Source: CAVPDE01 sp963702565 (GTDB taxonomy: Bacteria; Desulfobacterota; DSM-4660; Desulfatiglandales; HGW-15). Taken from it: DNA of 64,000 nt. The notes under the pieces were generated by a model. It was not told where the DNA came from. It saw only the letters and a program-made list of their open reading frames with translations, and did no database searches. Shown here piece after piece: positions 40,380 through 47,942 of this stretch. Each line of letters begins with the position of its first letter. Positions within the stretch are counted from its first letter, which is position 1. The position numbers and the translations under genes are program-made. The stretch lies in contig CAVPDE010000011.1 in the NCBI GenBank assembly GCA_963702565.1, forward strand, positions 76,467-140,466, read 5' to 3'.

Positions 40380-42272
40380 TCATTGGGTTCGGTCCTTGAA
40401 CATCATTTTCAGCTCGTACACGCCGCCGCTGCCGCCCTTCTGCATGTCATAGCCCATCTTGTCGAAGACCCGGAGCATGGAGCGATTCTCCATGAGCGTT
40501 TCCGCGGTGAAGCCGAGAAGGCCGTTCCTTCTGGCAAGGTAGGTCAGGTAGGAAAGCATTTCCGTTCCGATTCCCTTGCCCTGGTGATCGTCGCTGACCA
40601 CGAAGGCGACTTCGGCCGTGTGGGACGTCTCGGAAATGCTGTATTGGCCCAAGCCCACGAATTCCTCCCGGTCTCCCATTTTCACGGAGGCCACGATGGC
40701 CATCTCTTTCGAGTAATCGATGACCACAAACTCCTGCAGTTGCTGGTGAGGGACGTCTTTGCGAGGAGACATGAACCTGCGGTAAAGGCTCTTGTCGGAG
40801 AGAGAATAGAAGAAATCCTTCAGGAGGGGCTCATCGCTGATCCTGACGGGCCGCATGAAAACCTCAAACCCGGTTTTCGTGGTTCTGTAAATTTCCAGAT
40901 CTGCGGGATACTCGCCTTTCTTGCCTGGAACGAACTTCTGGTCCTTGTAGATCAGGTTCAGCCTCTTGGCCTCGTCAATGAGCCATTGTCTGAACTTGGG
41001 ATGGGCGATGGCAATGAGTTCCATAGCTCTTTCCCGGATGTTTTTTCCGTGAAGGTACGCGATCCCGTACTCCGAGACGACGTAGTGGATGTCGCTCCGG
41101 CCCAGAGTGACTCCTGCGCCTTCAGGAACAAAGGGGATGATGCGGGAAACGGTTCCCTTGCTGGCTGTGGACTGAATGACCAGGATCGTCTTCCCGGCCG
41201 GGGAGAGGACCGCGCCTCGCATGAAGTCTGCCTGGCCGCCGATGCCGCTGAAAAACTTCCTGCCGATGGATTCGGCCGTGGCCTGACCGGTGAGGTCGAT
41301 CTGGATGCAACTGTTGATGGCCGTGATCTGCCTGTGGGCCGCGATCACCTGCGGGTCATTCGTGTAATCGATGGGTCTGAACTCGATGCTCGGGTTGTCA
41401 TGGATGTACTCATAGGTTTCCTTTTTCCCCATGCAGAACGAGGCCACGGCCTTGCCGCGATTGATGGGCTTCATGGAATTGTCCACAACGCCTTCCTTCA
41501 TAAGCTGGGCAATCCCGTCGGACAGAAGCTCTGTGTGAACACCCAGGTGCTTCTTGCTCCGGAGGGCGTAAAGAATCGCGTTGGGAACGCTGCCATAGCC
41601 GACCTGGATGGTGTCTCCGTCTTCGACGATCTTTGCCACGTGGTTCCCGATCTTTTCGGCAATCTCGTCTGAAACGACTTCCGCAAATTCCAGGAGAGGT
41701 TCATCGCAGGGAAGGATGAAATCGACCTCCTTGATGTTCACAAAGGTCTCCCCGTGAACACGAGGCATATTGGAGTTCACCTGGACAATGAGTTTGGAAG
41801 CGTTTTCCACAGCGGCTTTGGTGATGTCCACGCTGACCCCGAGGCTCATGTACCCGTTTTTGTCGGGTAGAGAGGTCTGGATCAAGGCCACGTCCACGGG
41901 AACAAACTTCCTCCGCAGCAAGCGCGGAACCTGGGACAGAGAAATGGGAGTGTAGTCGGCAATCCCCTCATTCACCGCCGTCCTGGTGTTCTTTCCGATA
42001 AAAAAGGAGTTGTGCCGGAAATTGTGTTTGAATTTTTCATCCGTGTAGGGGGCCACGCCGAGGGTCCAGACCTGGAGGACCTCTGCGTCGAAAAAGGCCT
42101 TGGGGTGCGAAGTCACATAGTTGATCAGGGCCTTAACGAGATACTGCGGCTCCCCACAGGCTGTGCCAATGAAAATTCTGTCCCCTCTATGGATGGTGTT
42201 GAAGATGTCCTCTTCAGAGGCGAATTTTTCGGGGTAGAGATTTTTCATTTTCTCAAGGATGGCGTCGGCCAT
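40380..42272 (-). CDS. Acetyl-CoA hydrolase/transferase fused to a GNAT acetyltransferase domain
   Basis: A 630-residue two-domain protein. Residues 1 to about 450 are an acetyl-CoA hydrolase/4-hydroxybutyrate CoA-transferase type enzyme: a GTACGEPQYLV CoA-binding start, VGYGSVPNAILYAL, HTELLSDG, GIGGQADFMRGA and VSEYGIAYLHGK. Residues about 470-625 are a GNAT domain (VAFVVSDDHQGKGIGTEMLSYLT, FTAETLMENRSMLRVFDKMGY). This fusion is known in anaerobes. CoA-transferase activity links acetate/acyl-CoA pools; the GNAT part may acetylate proteins or bind acetyl-CoA as an effector. Which substrates are used is not visible. Confidence 0.9.
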   Translation of the reverse strand: MADAILEKMKNLYPEKFASEEDIFNTIHRGDRIFIGTACGEPQYLVKALINYVTSHPKAFFDAEVLQVWTLGVAPYTDEKFKHNFRHNSFFIGKNTRTAVNEGIADYTPISLSQVPRLLRRKFVPVDVALIQTSLPDKNGYMSLGVSVDITKAAVENASKLIVQVNSNMPRVHGETFVNIKEVDFILPCDEPLLEFAEVVSDEIAEKIGNHVAKIVEDGDTIQVGYGSVPNAILYALRSKKHLGVHTELLSDGIAQLMKEGVVDNSMKPINRGKAVASFCMGKKETYEYIHDNPSIEFRPIDYTNDPQVIAAHRQITAINSCIQIDLTGQATAESIGRKFFSGIGGQADFMRGAVLSPAGKTILVIQSTASKGTVSRIIPFVPEGAGVTLGRSDIHYVVSEYGIAYLHGKNIRERAMELIAIAHPKFRQWLIDEAKRLNLIYKDQKFVPGKKGEYPADLEIYRTTKTGFEVFMRPVRISDEPLLKDFFYSLSDKSLYRRFMSPRKDVPHQQLQEFVVIDYSKEMAIVASVKMGDREEFVGLGQYSISETSHTAEVAFVVSDDHQGKGIGTEMLSYLTYLARRNGLLGFTAETLMENRSMLRVFDKMGYDMQKGGSGGVYELKMMFKDRTQ

Positions 42273-42284
42273 GGAATCCTCCGA

Positions 42285-43205
42285 TTACGGGGTTTTGATG
42301 AGCGCAGCGGAAAAGTAGCCTACCACCTGGCGGCGGTCGCCTGTGACATCGCCTGAGTTGGCATAGTTGAGGATGACGGAGCGGTTCGCTCCAAGTTCCC
42401 TGGCCGCCAGCATCGCGGCGATGGTCGGTCCTGCGCCGCAGGCTTCACAGGAGCCTGAGACAACGGCCTTTGCAAGGGCCTCAGGGGCGAACTCCCGCAC
42501 ATGCCTGATAAAGTCCTCATCCAGAGTTCTGGCCTGCTGATCCGTATGAAAGTGGGACAGGTCCGTGCTCGCAAGGATCACGGCGTCTTCCTTGTTCCGC
42601 AGGACTTGGACCAAGCTTTTAGCCAGCAGGGCGCATGTTTCAAGATCCTGTTCTCCCATGAGGATGGGCACGATGTGGAACTCTTTGAGCACGCTCTGAA
42701 GAAAGGGGATCTGAATTTCGAGAGCATGCTCCTGAGCGTCTGCCTGAGGAACCCATTTCATCTGCGGGTTCATGGAGAGCAGCTTCTTTGCAAGATCCTG
42801 GTCCACCGGAGCGACACCGAGAGGGGTCTTGTAGCCCGAATACTGGCTCACGGAAACTCCTCTGAAACCCACCCGGTGGCTTGGGCCGATCAGGAAAACG
42901 GTTTTTGGAGCGCTTCTCTGCAGAAGTCTGTAACTGTAAGCGGCGACCCGGCCCGAATAAACGTATCCCGCATGCGGTACGATCGCTGTGACGACTTTCC
43001 CTTCAGCACCGGAGGGGTTTGCCCCGGAAAGGTAGTCACCGACGGTCTGGCGCAGCACCTCCGGGTTGCCGGGGTACCAGGTGCCTGCGAGCACGGGGCT
43101 TCTGACGTCCCCGTCTTGGGCTTTCTGTCCCATGGCACTTGCTGCAGAAAACGGGGTGATGAAAAAGCAAGTCACTGCGAAGGTCAGCAGGAGAGCTCGT
43201 TTCAT
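42285..43205 (-). CDS. MEMO1/AmmeMemoRadiSam system protein B, exported form
   Basis: A 306-residue MEMO-family protein with the conserved metal-site histidines: IVPHAGYVYSGRVAAYSYR, IGPSHRVGF, EHALEIQIPFLQ, STDLSHFH, and GSCEACGAGPTIAAML. The fold is related to extradiol dioxygenases; iron or copper binding is reported for relatives. Unusually it starts with a signal peptide (LLLTFAVTCFFITPFSAASAM), so this copy should act in the periplasm. No AMMECR1 or radical SAM partner is adjacent. It lies 12 nt before the CoA-transferase gene on the same strand. Confidence 0.88.
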   Translation of the reverse strand: MKRALLLTFAVTCFFITPFSAASAMGQKAQDGDVRSPVLAGTWYPGNPEVLRQTVGDYLSGANPSGAEGKVVTAIVPHAGYVYSGRVAAYSYRLLQRSAPKTVFLIGPSHRVGFRGVSVSQYSGYKTPLGVAPVDQDLAKKLLSMNPQMKWVPQADAQEHALEIQIPFLQSVLKEFHIVPILMGEQDLETCALLAKSLVQVLRNKEDAVILASTDLSHFHTDQQARTLDEDFIRHVREFAPEALAKAVVSGSCEACGAGPTIAAMLAARELGANRSVILNYANSGDVTGDRRQVVGYFSAALIKTP

Positions 43206-43365
43206 AAGGTCACCTCAAAACCGCTTGCCATACGCCATGATTAAAGGTAAAATAACCTCACTTATCTTCACGATGACTTATTCTCTTCTCGTGCTCGATA
43301 GATAAGCATTTCCATTTTAAGGCATTTATCGGCCTTTGCCACAAAAATCTCTGAAGGAGTTTTAT

Positions 43366-43884
43366 ATGGTAAAAAACAAAAGGATGCGAAATTTGATCGG
43401 GGGCTTTCTCTGCCTTGTTCTCATCAGCGCTTGCGCCGCCGTCGATGAGGGGAAGATGCTTGCAGGCCCGGCCCCGAACTTCAAGCTGGAAGACATTTCC
43501 GGAAAGTCCCTCTCTCTGGACGATATCAAGGGGAAGGTCGTGATTGTGGATTTTTGGGCCACATGGTGCGGACCGTGCCTCATGTCCATCCCGGAGCTCG
43601 TTGATCTCCAGGAAAAGTACAAAGCCAAGGGCTTGGTGGTTGTCGGAATATCCGTGGATGACGATAAAGTGAGCAAAGGGGAGCTGGTTGCTTTCAAGGA
43701 AAAGATGCGAATCAATTATCCGATCCTGAGAGCCAACAACAAGGTGTACGAGGACTACTTCGGCCGGACGAGCGGCTTCTCTATCCCCACGCTGTTCGTG
43801 ATTGATCGCGAGGGCAAAGTCAGAGACCGAGTGGTCGGCTTCAGGCCGGGGGTTGTCGAGAAGACCGTCCAAAGCCTTCTCTAA
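43366..43884 (+). CDS. TlpA/ResA-type thioredoxin-like lipoprotein
   Basis: A 172-residue envelope thiol-disulfide oxidoreductase. The N-terminal signal ends in a lipobox (LVLISAC, Cys at about residue 22). The thioredoxin domain has the redox site FWATWCGPC, the GISVDDD strand and the cis-Pro region FSIPTLFVIDREG. Relatives reduce c-type cytochrome or other periplasmic thiols. ATG at 43366 follows GAAGGAG. Its stop overlaps the start of the amidohydrolase gene. Confidence 0.9.
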   Translation: MVKNKRMRNLIGGFLCLVLISACAAVDEGKMLAGPAPNFKLEDISGKSLSLDDIKGKVVIVDFWATWCGPCLMSIPELVDLQEKYKAKGLVVVGISVDDDKVSKGELVAFKEKMRINYPILRANNKVYEDYFGRTSGFSIPTLFVIDREGKVRDRVVGFRPGVVEKTVQSLL

Positions 43885-44741
43885 TGGTGATTGATTTCCA
43901 CACCCACATTTTCCCTTCCTACTTCAGGGAAAAGAGGGATGCCTTCTTTTCCCAAGAACCGACCTTTGAAGCTCTTTACCGGTCAGCGACCTCGAGGATC
44001 GCAAACCGGGAAGAGCTTCTCCAAAGCATGGAGGAGCAGGGGATTCAGAGGTCGGTGGTTTTCGGATTCCCCTGGGAGAAGAAAGAGCACTTCCGCACAC
44101 ACAACGATTACATCGTCGAATCGGTCCAGAAATATCCTGACAAGCTCATCGGCTTATGCTGCTTTTCACCTCTCTCCCCCAATGGCCCGGAAGAAGTGAA
44201 ACGATGTCTCGACGCAGGTCTTGCAGGGGTCGGGGAGCTGGCGGTCTACCCCTCCGGTTTTTCAGAAGAGATCATCCGCAGCCTGCACGACGTGATGGAG
44301 ATCTGCGCTGACCGCAACGTGCCGGTCCTCTTCCACACGAATGAACCGGTGGGTCATCTTTATCCGGGGAAAACCCCTGTCCAACTGAGCGAGATTTATT
44401 CTCTCATCAAGCGCTACCCATCGAACAAGATCGTCCTTGCCCACTGGGGAGGGGGGCTTTTCTTTTACAGCCTCATGAAGAAGGAGGTCAGAGACGTCCT
44501 CAAGAACGTCTGGTTTGACACGGCCGCCTCTCCTTATCTTTACGCCCCGCAGGTGTACAGGATCGCCTGCGAGCTTCTGGGTTTCGAAAAGATCCTTTTC
44601 GGTTCCGACTATCCTCTTCTCAAGCCGGACAGATACTTTCAAGAAATGGCAGAGGCGGGATTGTCCTCAGAAGCTCTGGGCATGGTGAAGGGGAGAAACG
44701 CCGAGCGGCTTCTAGCAAAATCCCCCCTCGCCCCCCTTTAG
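43884..44741 (+). CDS. Amidohydrolase family (TIM-barrel) protein
   Basis: A 285-residue metal-dependent hydrolase of the amidohydrolase-2 type. Metal-binding residues are visible: VIDFHTHIFP (HxH), VLFHTNEPVGH, VLAHWGG and the C-terminal FGSDYPL Asp. The reaction (hydrolysis or decarboxylation) and substrate are unknown. The last codons (KSPLAPL) and the stop codon lie inside a palindromic repeat element at 44718-44763, so the native C-terminus may have been altered by its insertion. Translationally coupled to the thioredoxin-like gene. Confidence 0.85.
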   Translation: MVIDFHTHIFPSYFREKRDAFFSQEPTFEALYRSATSRIANREELLQSMEEQGIQRSVVFGFPWEKKEHFRTHNDYIVESVQKYPDKLIGLCCFSPLSPNGPEEVKRCLDAGLAGVGELAVYPSGFSEEIIRSLHDVMEICADRNVPVLFHTNEPVGHLYPGKTPVQLSEIYSLIKRYPSNKIVLAHWGGGLFFYSLMKKEVRDVLKNVWFDTAASPYLYAPQVYRIACELLGFEKILFGSDYPLLKPDRYFQEMAEAGLSSEALGMVKGRNAERLLAKSPLAPL

Positions 44742-44763
44742 CAAAGGGGGGATGGGGGGATTT
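44718..44763. repeat. C/G-run palindromic repeat (AAATCCCCCC...GGGGGGATTT)
   Basis: Left arm AAATCCCCCC-TCG-CCCCCCTTT, a 3-nt centre (AGC) and the near-perfect complement AAAGGGGGG-AT-GGGGGGATTT. This dispersed palindrome type is common in bacterial genomes. It supplies the amidohydrolase stop codon and sits between that gene and recD2, where its stem could act as a terminator. Confidence 0.8.
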
Positions 44764-44826
44764 CAAACGGCTCAAGGAGAGTGCAGATCCTTTAACGCGT
44801 TCGTGTACGAAATAGAACCCCATCCC

Positions 44827-47034
44827 ATGACCGATCCGGAAGAACAAACTGAACTCGAAGGCCAGATCGAAAGCCTGACCTACGTCAATGAAGAGAACGG
44901 TTACACCGTGGCCAAGGTCAGGGTTTCCGGCTATTCGGAACCTGTCACGATTGTCGGTCAACTCATCTCTCCCACACCGGGCGAAGTCCTGAAAATGAAA
45001 GGCCTCTGGATCAACCACCCCCGCTTCGGCCGGCAATTCAAAGTCATGAGCCACCAAGCCGTTGTTCCTGCCACGGTAACGGGTATCAGGAAATACCTGG
45101 GCTCGGGTCTCATTAAGGGCATCGGTCCGGTCATGGCCGGGCGAATTGTGAAAACCTTCGGCGAGGAGACTCTGGAGGTCATTGACAAGCACATCAACGA
45201 CCTTCACAAGGTGGAGGGCATCGGGCACAAGCGGATCGAGATGATCGAAAAGGCCTGGAAGGAGCAACAGTCGATCCGCAGCGTCATGATCTTCCTCCAG
45301 GGACATGGGGTGAGTCCGGCCTATGCCGCCAAAATCTTCAAGAAGTACGGATGGGACTCCGTCAACATCGTGTCCAAGAATCCTTACCGGCTGGCGTCCG
45401 ACATTTTCGGAATCGGGTTTCTCACGGCGGACAAGATCGCCGGAAGCATGGGCTTTGAAAAGAATGCGCCTGCAAGGGTAGAGGCCGGGATCCTCTACGT
45501 GCTTCATCAGCTCTCCGAAGAAGGGCACGTGTACTTCCCCTATGAGCCCTTGGCGGACAGGTGCGGGGAGATTCTCGAAGTCGACCGGGAAGTCATCGGC
45601 AAAGCGATCGGAGCGATCACCCTTGAGAACAAAATCGTGATCGAGGATCTGAACCAGGACCTCGAAGCCTTTCAACCCAACCACAAGGCCGTTTACCTGA
45701 AGAACTTTCACATCGCAGAAACAGGAATCGCGGACCATTTCCTCCGCCTGATCACTTCTCCGAAAAAAATGCGCAAGATCGAGGTGGGGAAAGCGCTCAA
45801 GTGGGTCCAGGAAAAGATCAGGCTCGAGTTTGCCGCGAAACAGATCGAGGCGATCCGATCGGCGGTGTCGGAAAAAGTGATGGTGATCACCGGAGGCCCG
45901 GGCACCGGCAAGACCACGATCATCAACGCCGTCATCAGAATTTACCGGGAACTGGGTGCCAGGATCCTGCTCGCGGCTCCGACCGGCAGGGCCTCGAAAC
46001 GGATGAGCGAGGCAACGGGTTACCCTGCGAGAACCATTCACCGCATGCTCGAATACAATCTCCAAAAGGGAGGATTTCAGCGCGGCCAGGACCGACCGCT
46101 CGAAGTCGATGTGCTGATCCTTGATGAGACCTCCATGATCGACACCAGCCTCATGGTTCATCTTCTGAAGGCAGTGCCGTCCGGCGCCACTCTGATCCTG
46201 GTGGGGGACGTGAATCAACTTCCTTCGGTGGGAGCGGGAAATGTGCTGAAGGATGTGATCCGGTCCAGGAAGGTGCCCGTGGTGGAGCTCAAAGAGATTT
46301 TCCGGCAGGCTGCAAACAGCGGAATCATCCGAAACGCCCACCGGATCAACGCCGGGCTCGTGCCTGAACTCGTGCAGGAAAGAGAGGGCCTGGGAGACTT
46401 CTACTTCATCGATCAGGAAGATCAGGAGGAAGTGCTTCGGATCATCATGGAACTGGTGTGCGAGCGGATTCCAAAACGCTTTAAGCTTGATCCGCTGGAA
46501 GGGATCCAGGTTCTGGCGCCGATGCACAAAGGGACCGTGGGGACGGAGAACCTGAATGCCAAACTGCAGGAAGCCCTGAATCCCTCGGGCACGGCAATCG
46601 TTCGAGGGGGCAGAACCTTTCGCCTCAAGGACAAGGTGATGCAGATTCGGAACAACTACGAGAAGGAGGTCTTCAACGGCGACATCGGCAGAATCACGGC
46701 TATGGACGAGGAGATGCGTGAAGTGACGGTGACCTATGATGGCGTGCCTGTTCCCTACGATGCTTCAGATCTCGACGAGATCGTCCATGCCTACGCCATA
46801 TCCGTGCACAAGAGCCAGGGCAGCGAATATCCGGCGGTCATTCTGCCTCTCCTTCCCCAGCACTACCTTCTTCTCCAAAGGAACTTGATCTATACGGCGG
46901 TCACCCGGGCCAAAAAACTGCTCGTCATTGTGGGAAGCAAGAAGGCTCTGGCCACAGGCGTGAACAACGACAAGATCGCGAGACGCTACACCTACCTCGC
47001 AGAGCGGCTCATGATTCAAAAATCTCTTGATTAG
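44827..47034 (+). CDS. recD2: RecD2-type ATP-dependent DNA helicase
   Basis: A 735-residue superfamily 1B helicase, 5'-3' translocating, acting in DNA repair without RecBC. The N-terminal OB-like segment (ESLTYVNEENGYTVAKVRV) and HhH regions (SGLIKGIGPVMAGRIV, KVEGIGHKRIEMI) are typical of RecD2. Walker A GGPGTGKTT lies at about residue 355, Walker B LILDETSMID, then GDVNQLPSVGAG, and the C-terminal VHKSQGSEYPAVI and YTAVTRAKKLL motifs. ATG at 44827 preferred to an upstream ATG inside the palindromic repeat. Confidence 0.94.
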   Translation: MTDPEEQTELEGQIESLTYVNEENGYTVAKVRVSGYSEPVTIVGQLISPTPGEVLKMKGLWINHPRFGRQFKVMSHQAVVPATVTGIRKYLGSGLIKGIGPVMAGRIVKTFGEETLEVIDKHINDLHKVEGIGHKRIEMIEKAWKEQQSIRSVMIFLQGHGVSPAYAAKIFKKYGWDSVNIVSKNPYRLASDIFGIGFLTADKIAGSMGFEKNAPARVEAGILYVLHQLSEEGHVYFPYEPLADRCGEILEVDREVIGKAIGAITLENKIVIEDLNQDLEAFQPNHKAVYLKNFHIAETGIADHFLRLITSPKKMRKIEVGKALKWVQEKIRLEFAAKQIEAIRSAVSEKVMVITGGPGTGKTTIINAVIRIYRELGARILLAAPTGRASKRMSEATGYPARTIHRMLEYNLQKGGFQRGQDRPLEVDVLILDETSMIDTSLMVHLLKAVPSGATLILVGDVNQLPSVGAGNVLKDVIRSRKVPVVELKEIFRQAANSGIIRNAHRINAGLVPELVQEREGLGDFYFIDQEDQEEVLRIIMELVCERIPKRFKLDPLEGIQVLAPMHKGTVGTENLNAKLQEALNPSGTAIVRGGRTFRLKDKVMQIRNNYEKEVFNGDIGRITAMDEEMREVTVTYDGVPVPYDASDLDEIVHAYAISVHKSQGSEYPAVILPLLPQHYLLLQRNLIYTAVTRAKKLLVIVGSKKALATGVNNDKIARRYTYLAERLMIQKSLD

Positions 47035-47139
47035 CCGCAGGGGTGTGATTACTATAAATGCATTAAACAAATACATCAGGATGGCTTGAGTGTGACCCAA
47101 CAAGGGTTACGGGCATAAACCAAAAAGGAGGAAAGAAGA

Positions 47140-47355
47140 ATGGCAGTAAAGAAAGCAGCGAAAAAGGCACCGGCGAAGAAGAAGGCAGTGGCAAAGAGAG
47201 CAGGATGCGGTACCGCATCGAGGGCGAAGGTCAAAGCAGGCGATCAGTACAAATGCTCCGTGTGCGGACTGGTCGTGTCGGTCGATGAGACCTGCGGTTG
47301 CGTGAAGACGTGCGACATCGTCTGCTGCGAAAAACAGATGAAGAAGAAAAGATAA
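47140..47355 (+). CDS. Lys/Ala-rich tail fused to a desulforedoxin-like metal site
   Basis: A 71-residue protein. The first 32 or so residues are a histone-H1-like KKAAKKAPAKKKAVAKR tail. The rest is a desulforedoxin/desulfoferrodoxin N-terminal-type domain: YKCSVCGLVVSVDE (CxxC) and IVCCEKQMKKK (CC), with extra Cys in CGC and C-x4-C positions. Desulforedoxin sites bind one Fe or Zn through four Cys. The basic tail suggests nucleic-acid binding. Strong ribosome site AAAGGAGG before ATG at 47140, and a strong terminator behind it, so it is a monocistronic gene. Confidence 0.8.
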   Translation: MAVKKAAKKAPAKKKAVAKRAGCGTASRAKVKAGDQYKCSVCGLVVSVDETCGCVKTCDIVCCEKQMKKKR

Positions 47356-47372
47356 CTTTCCGACACCCACTC

Positions 47373-47419
47373 GAGCCCCCTTGCCCCTCGCTCATGCGGA
47401 GCAAGGGGGCTCTTTTTTT
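47373..47419 (+). terminator. Intrinsic terminator
   Basis: A 12-bp arm GAGCCCCCTTGC (47373-47384) pairs with GCAAGGGGGCTC (47401-47412) and is followed by seven T (47413-47419). It ends the desulforedoxin-like transcript. The facing minus-strand gene ends 8 nt further on. Confidence 0.93.
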
Positions 47420-47426
47420 GGGGAAG

Positions 47427-47795
47427 TCAAACGGCTTCCAAAGTCACCTGGGATTCGTTCATCACTTTCTTGAACTGGGTGGCATCACCGAGGACTTTGC
47501 CGATGACGTTCACGGCGCTTGCCGGCATGATCTTTCCCGGTTTGCTCACCGGCGTCTGGCCGAAAAAGATGCAGAACGCCTTGCCTGTCGGCCAGTAGCC
47601 CAGGTCTCCCAGCTCCACCACTTCCTTTGCCGACTCATCCAGCTTAGCGGTGACGGGAATCGCGAAGTAGATCTCATCGCCCCAGGTGTTGAAACCCGTC
47701 TTGATGGGAAGCGCATCGGCTATTTTCTTGGCTGTGGGGGTCTCGTTCAGTTCCGCGTCCATGGAAAGTTTTCCGATCTTGATTTTGATTTTCAT
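47427..47795 (-). CDS. Cyclophilin-like fold protein (TM1367 type)
   Basis: A 122-residue small beta-barrel protein: MKIKIKIGKLSMDAELNETPTAKKIADALPIKTGFNTWGDEIYFAIPV, then VELGDLGYWPTGKAFCIFFGQTPVS. This matches the cyclophilin-like family of small proteins without known peptidyl-prolyl isomerase activity. Function unknown. The start at 47795 is preferred; the longer frame extends into the upstream repeat array. Confidence 0.8.
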   Translation of the reverse strand: MKIKIKIGKLSMDAELNETPTAKKIADALPIKTGFNTWGDEIYFAIPVTAKLDESAKEVVELGDLGYWPTGKAFCIFFGQTPVSKPGKIMPASAVNVIGKVLGDATQFKKVMNESQVTLEAV

Positions 47796-47819
47796 GGGGT
47801 AGTCGCTCCTGTCTTTTGA

Positions 47820-47942
47820 TTTGACACTGGGTTCGGTCAATATAGCGGAATGCAGGTTGCCTTTCGCTCGTTGCTTGTAGCTCGTGGCTTGTTGGTTTTC
47901 AACCTGCCACCTGCCACTTGCGACCTGCACCTTGCTCTAAGT
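47820..47942. repeat. Intergenic array of GGTCGCAGG/CCACCTGCC-type words
   Basis: Between der and the cyclophilin-like gene, words such as TTGCTTGTAGCTCGTGGC and CCTGCCACCTGCCACTTGCG form an imperfect inverted repeat. It matches the word family seen downstream of hdrA (18183-18265). No gene is supported. Confidence 0.6.

Noticed and set aside
44620..46527. Minus-strand ORF of 635 codons opposite recD2
   Set aside because: His/Asp-rich low-complexity translation typical of an antisense frame in GC-rich coding DNA; recD2 on the plus strand has all helicase motifs.
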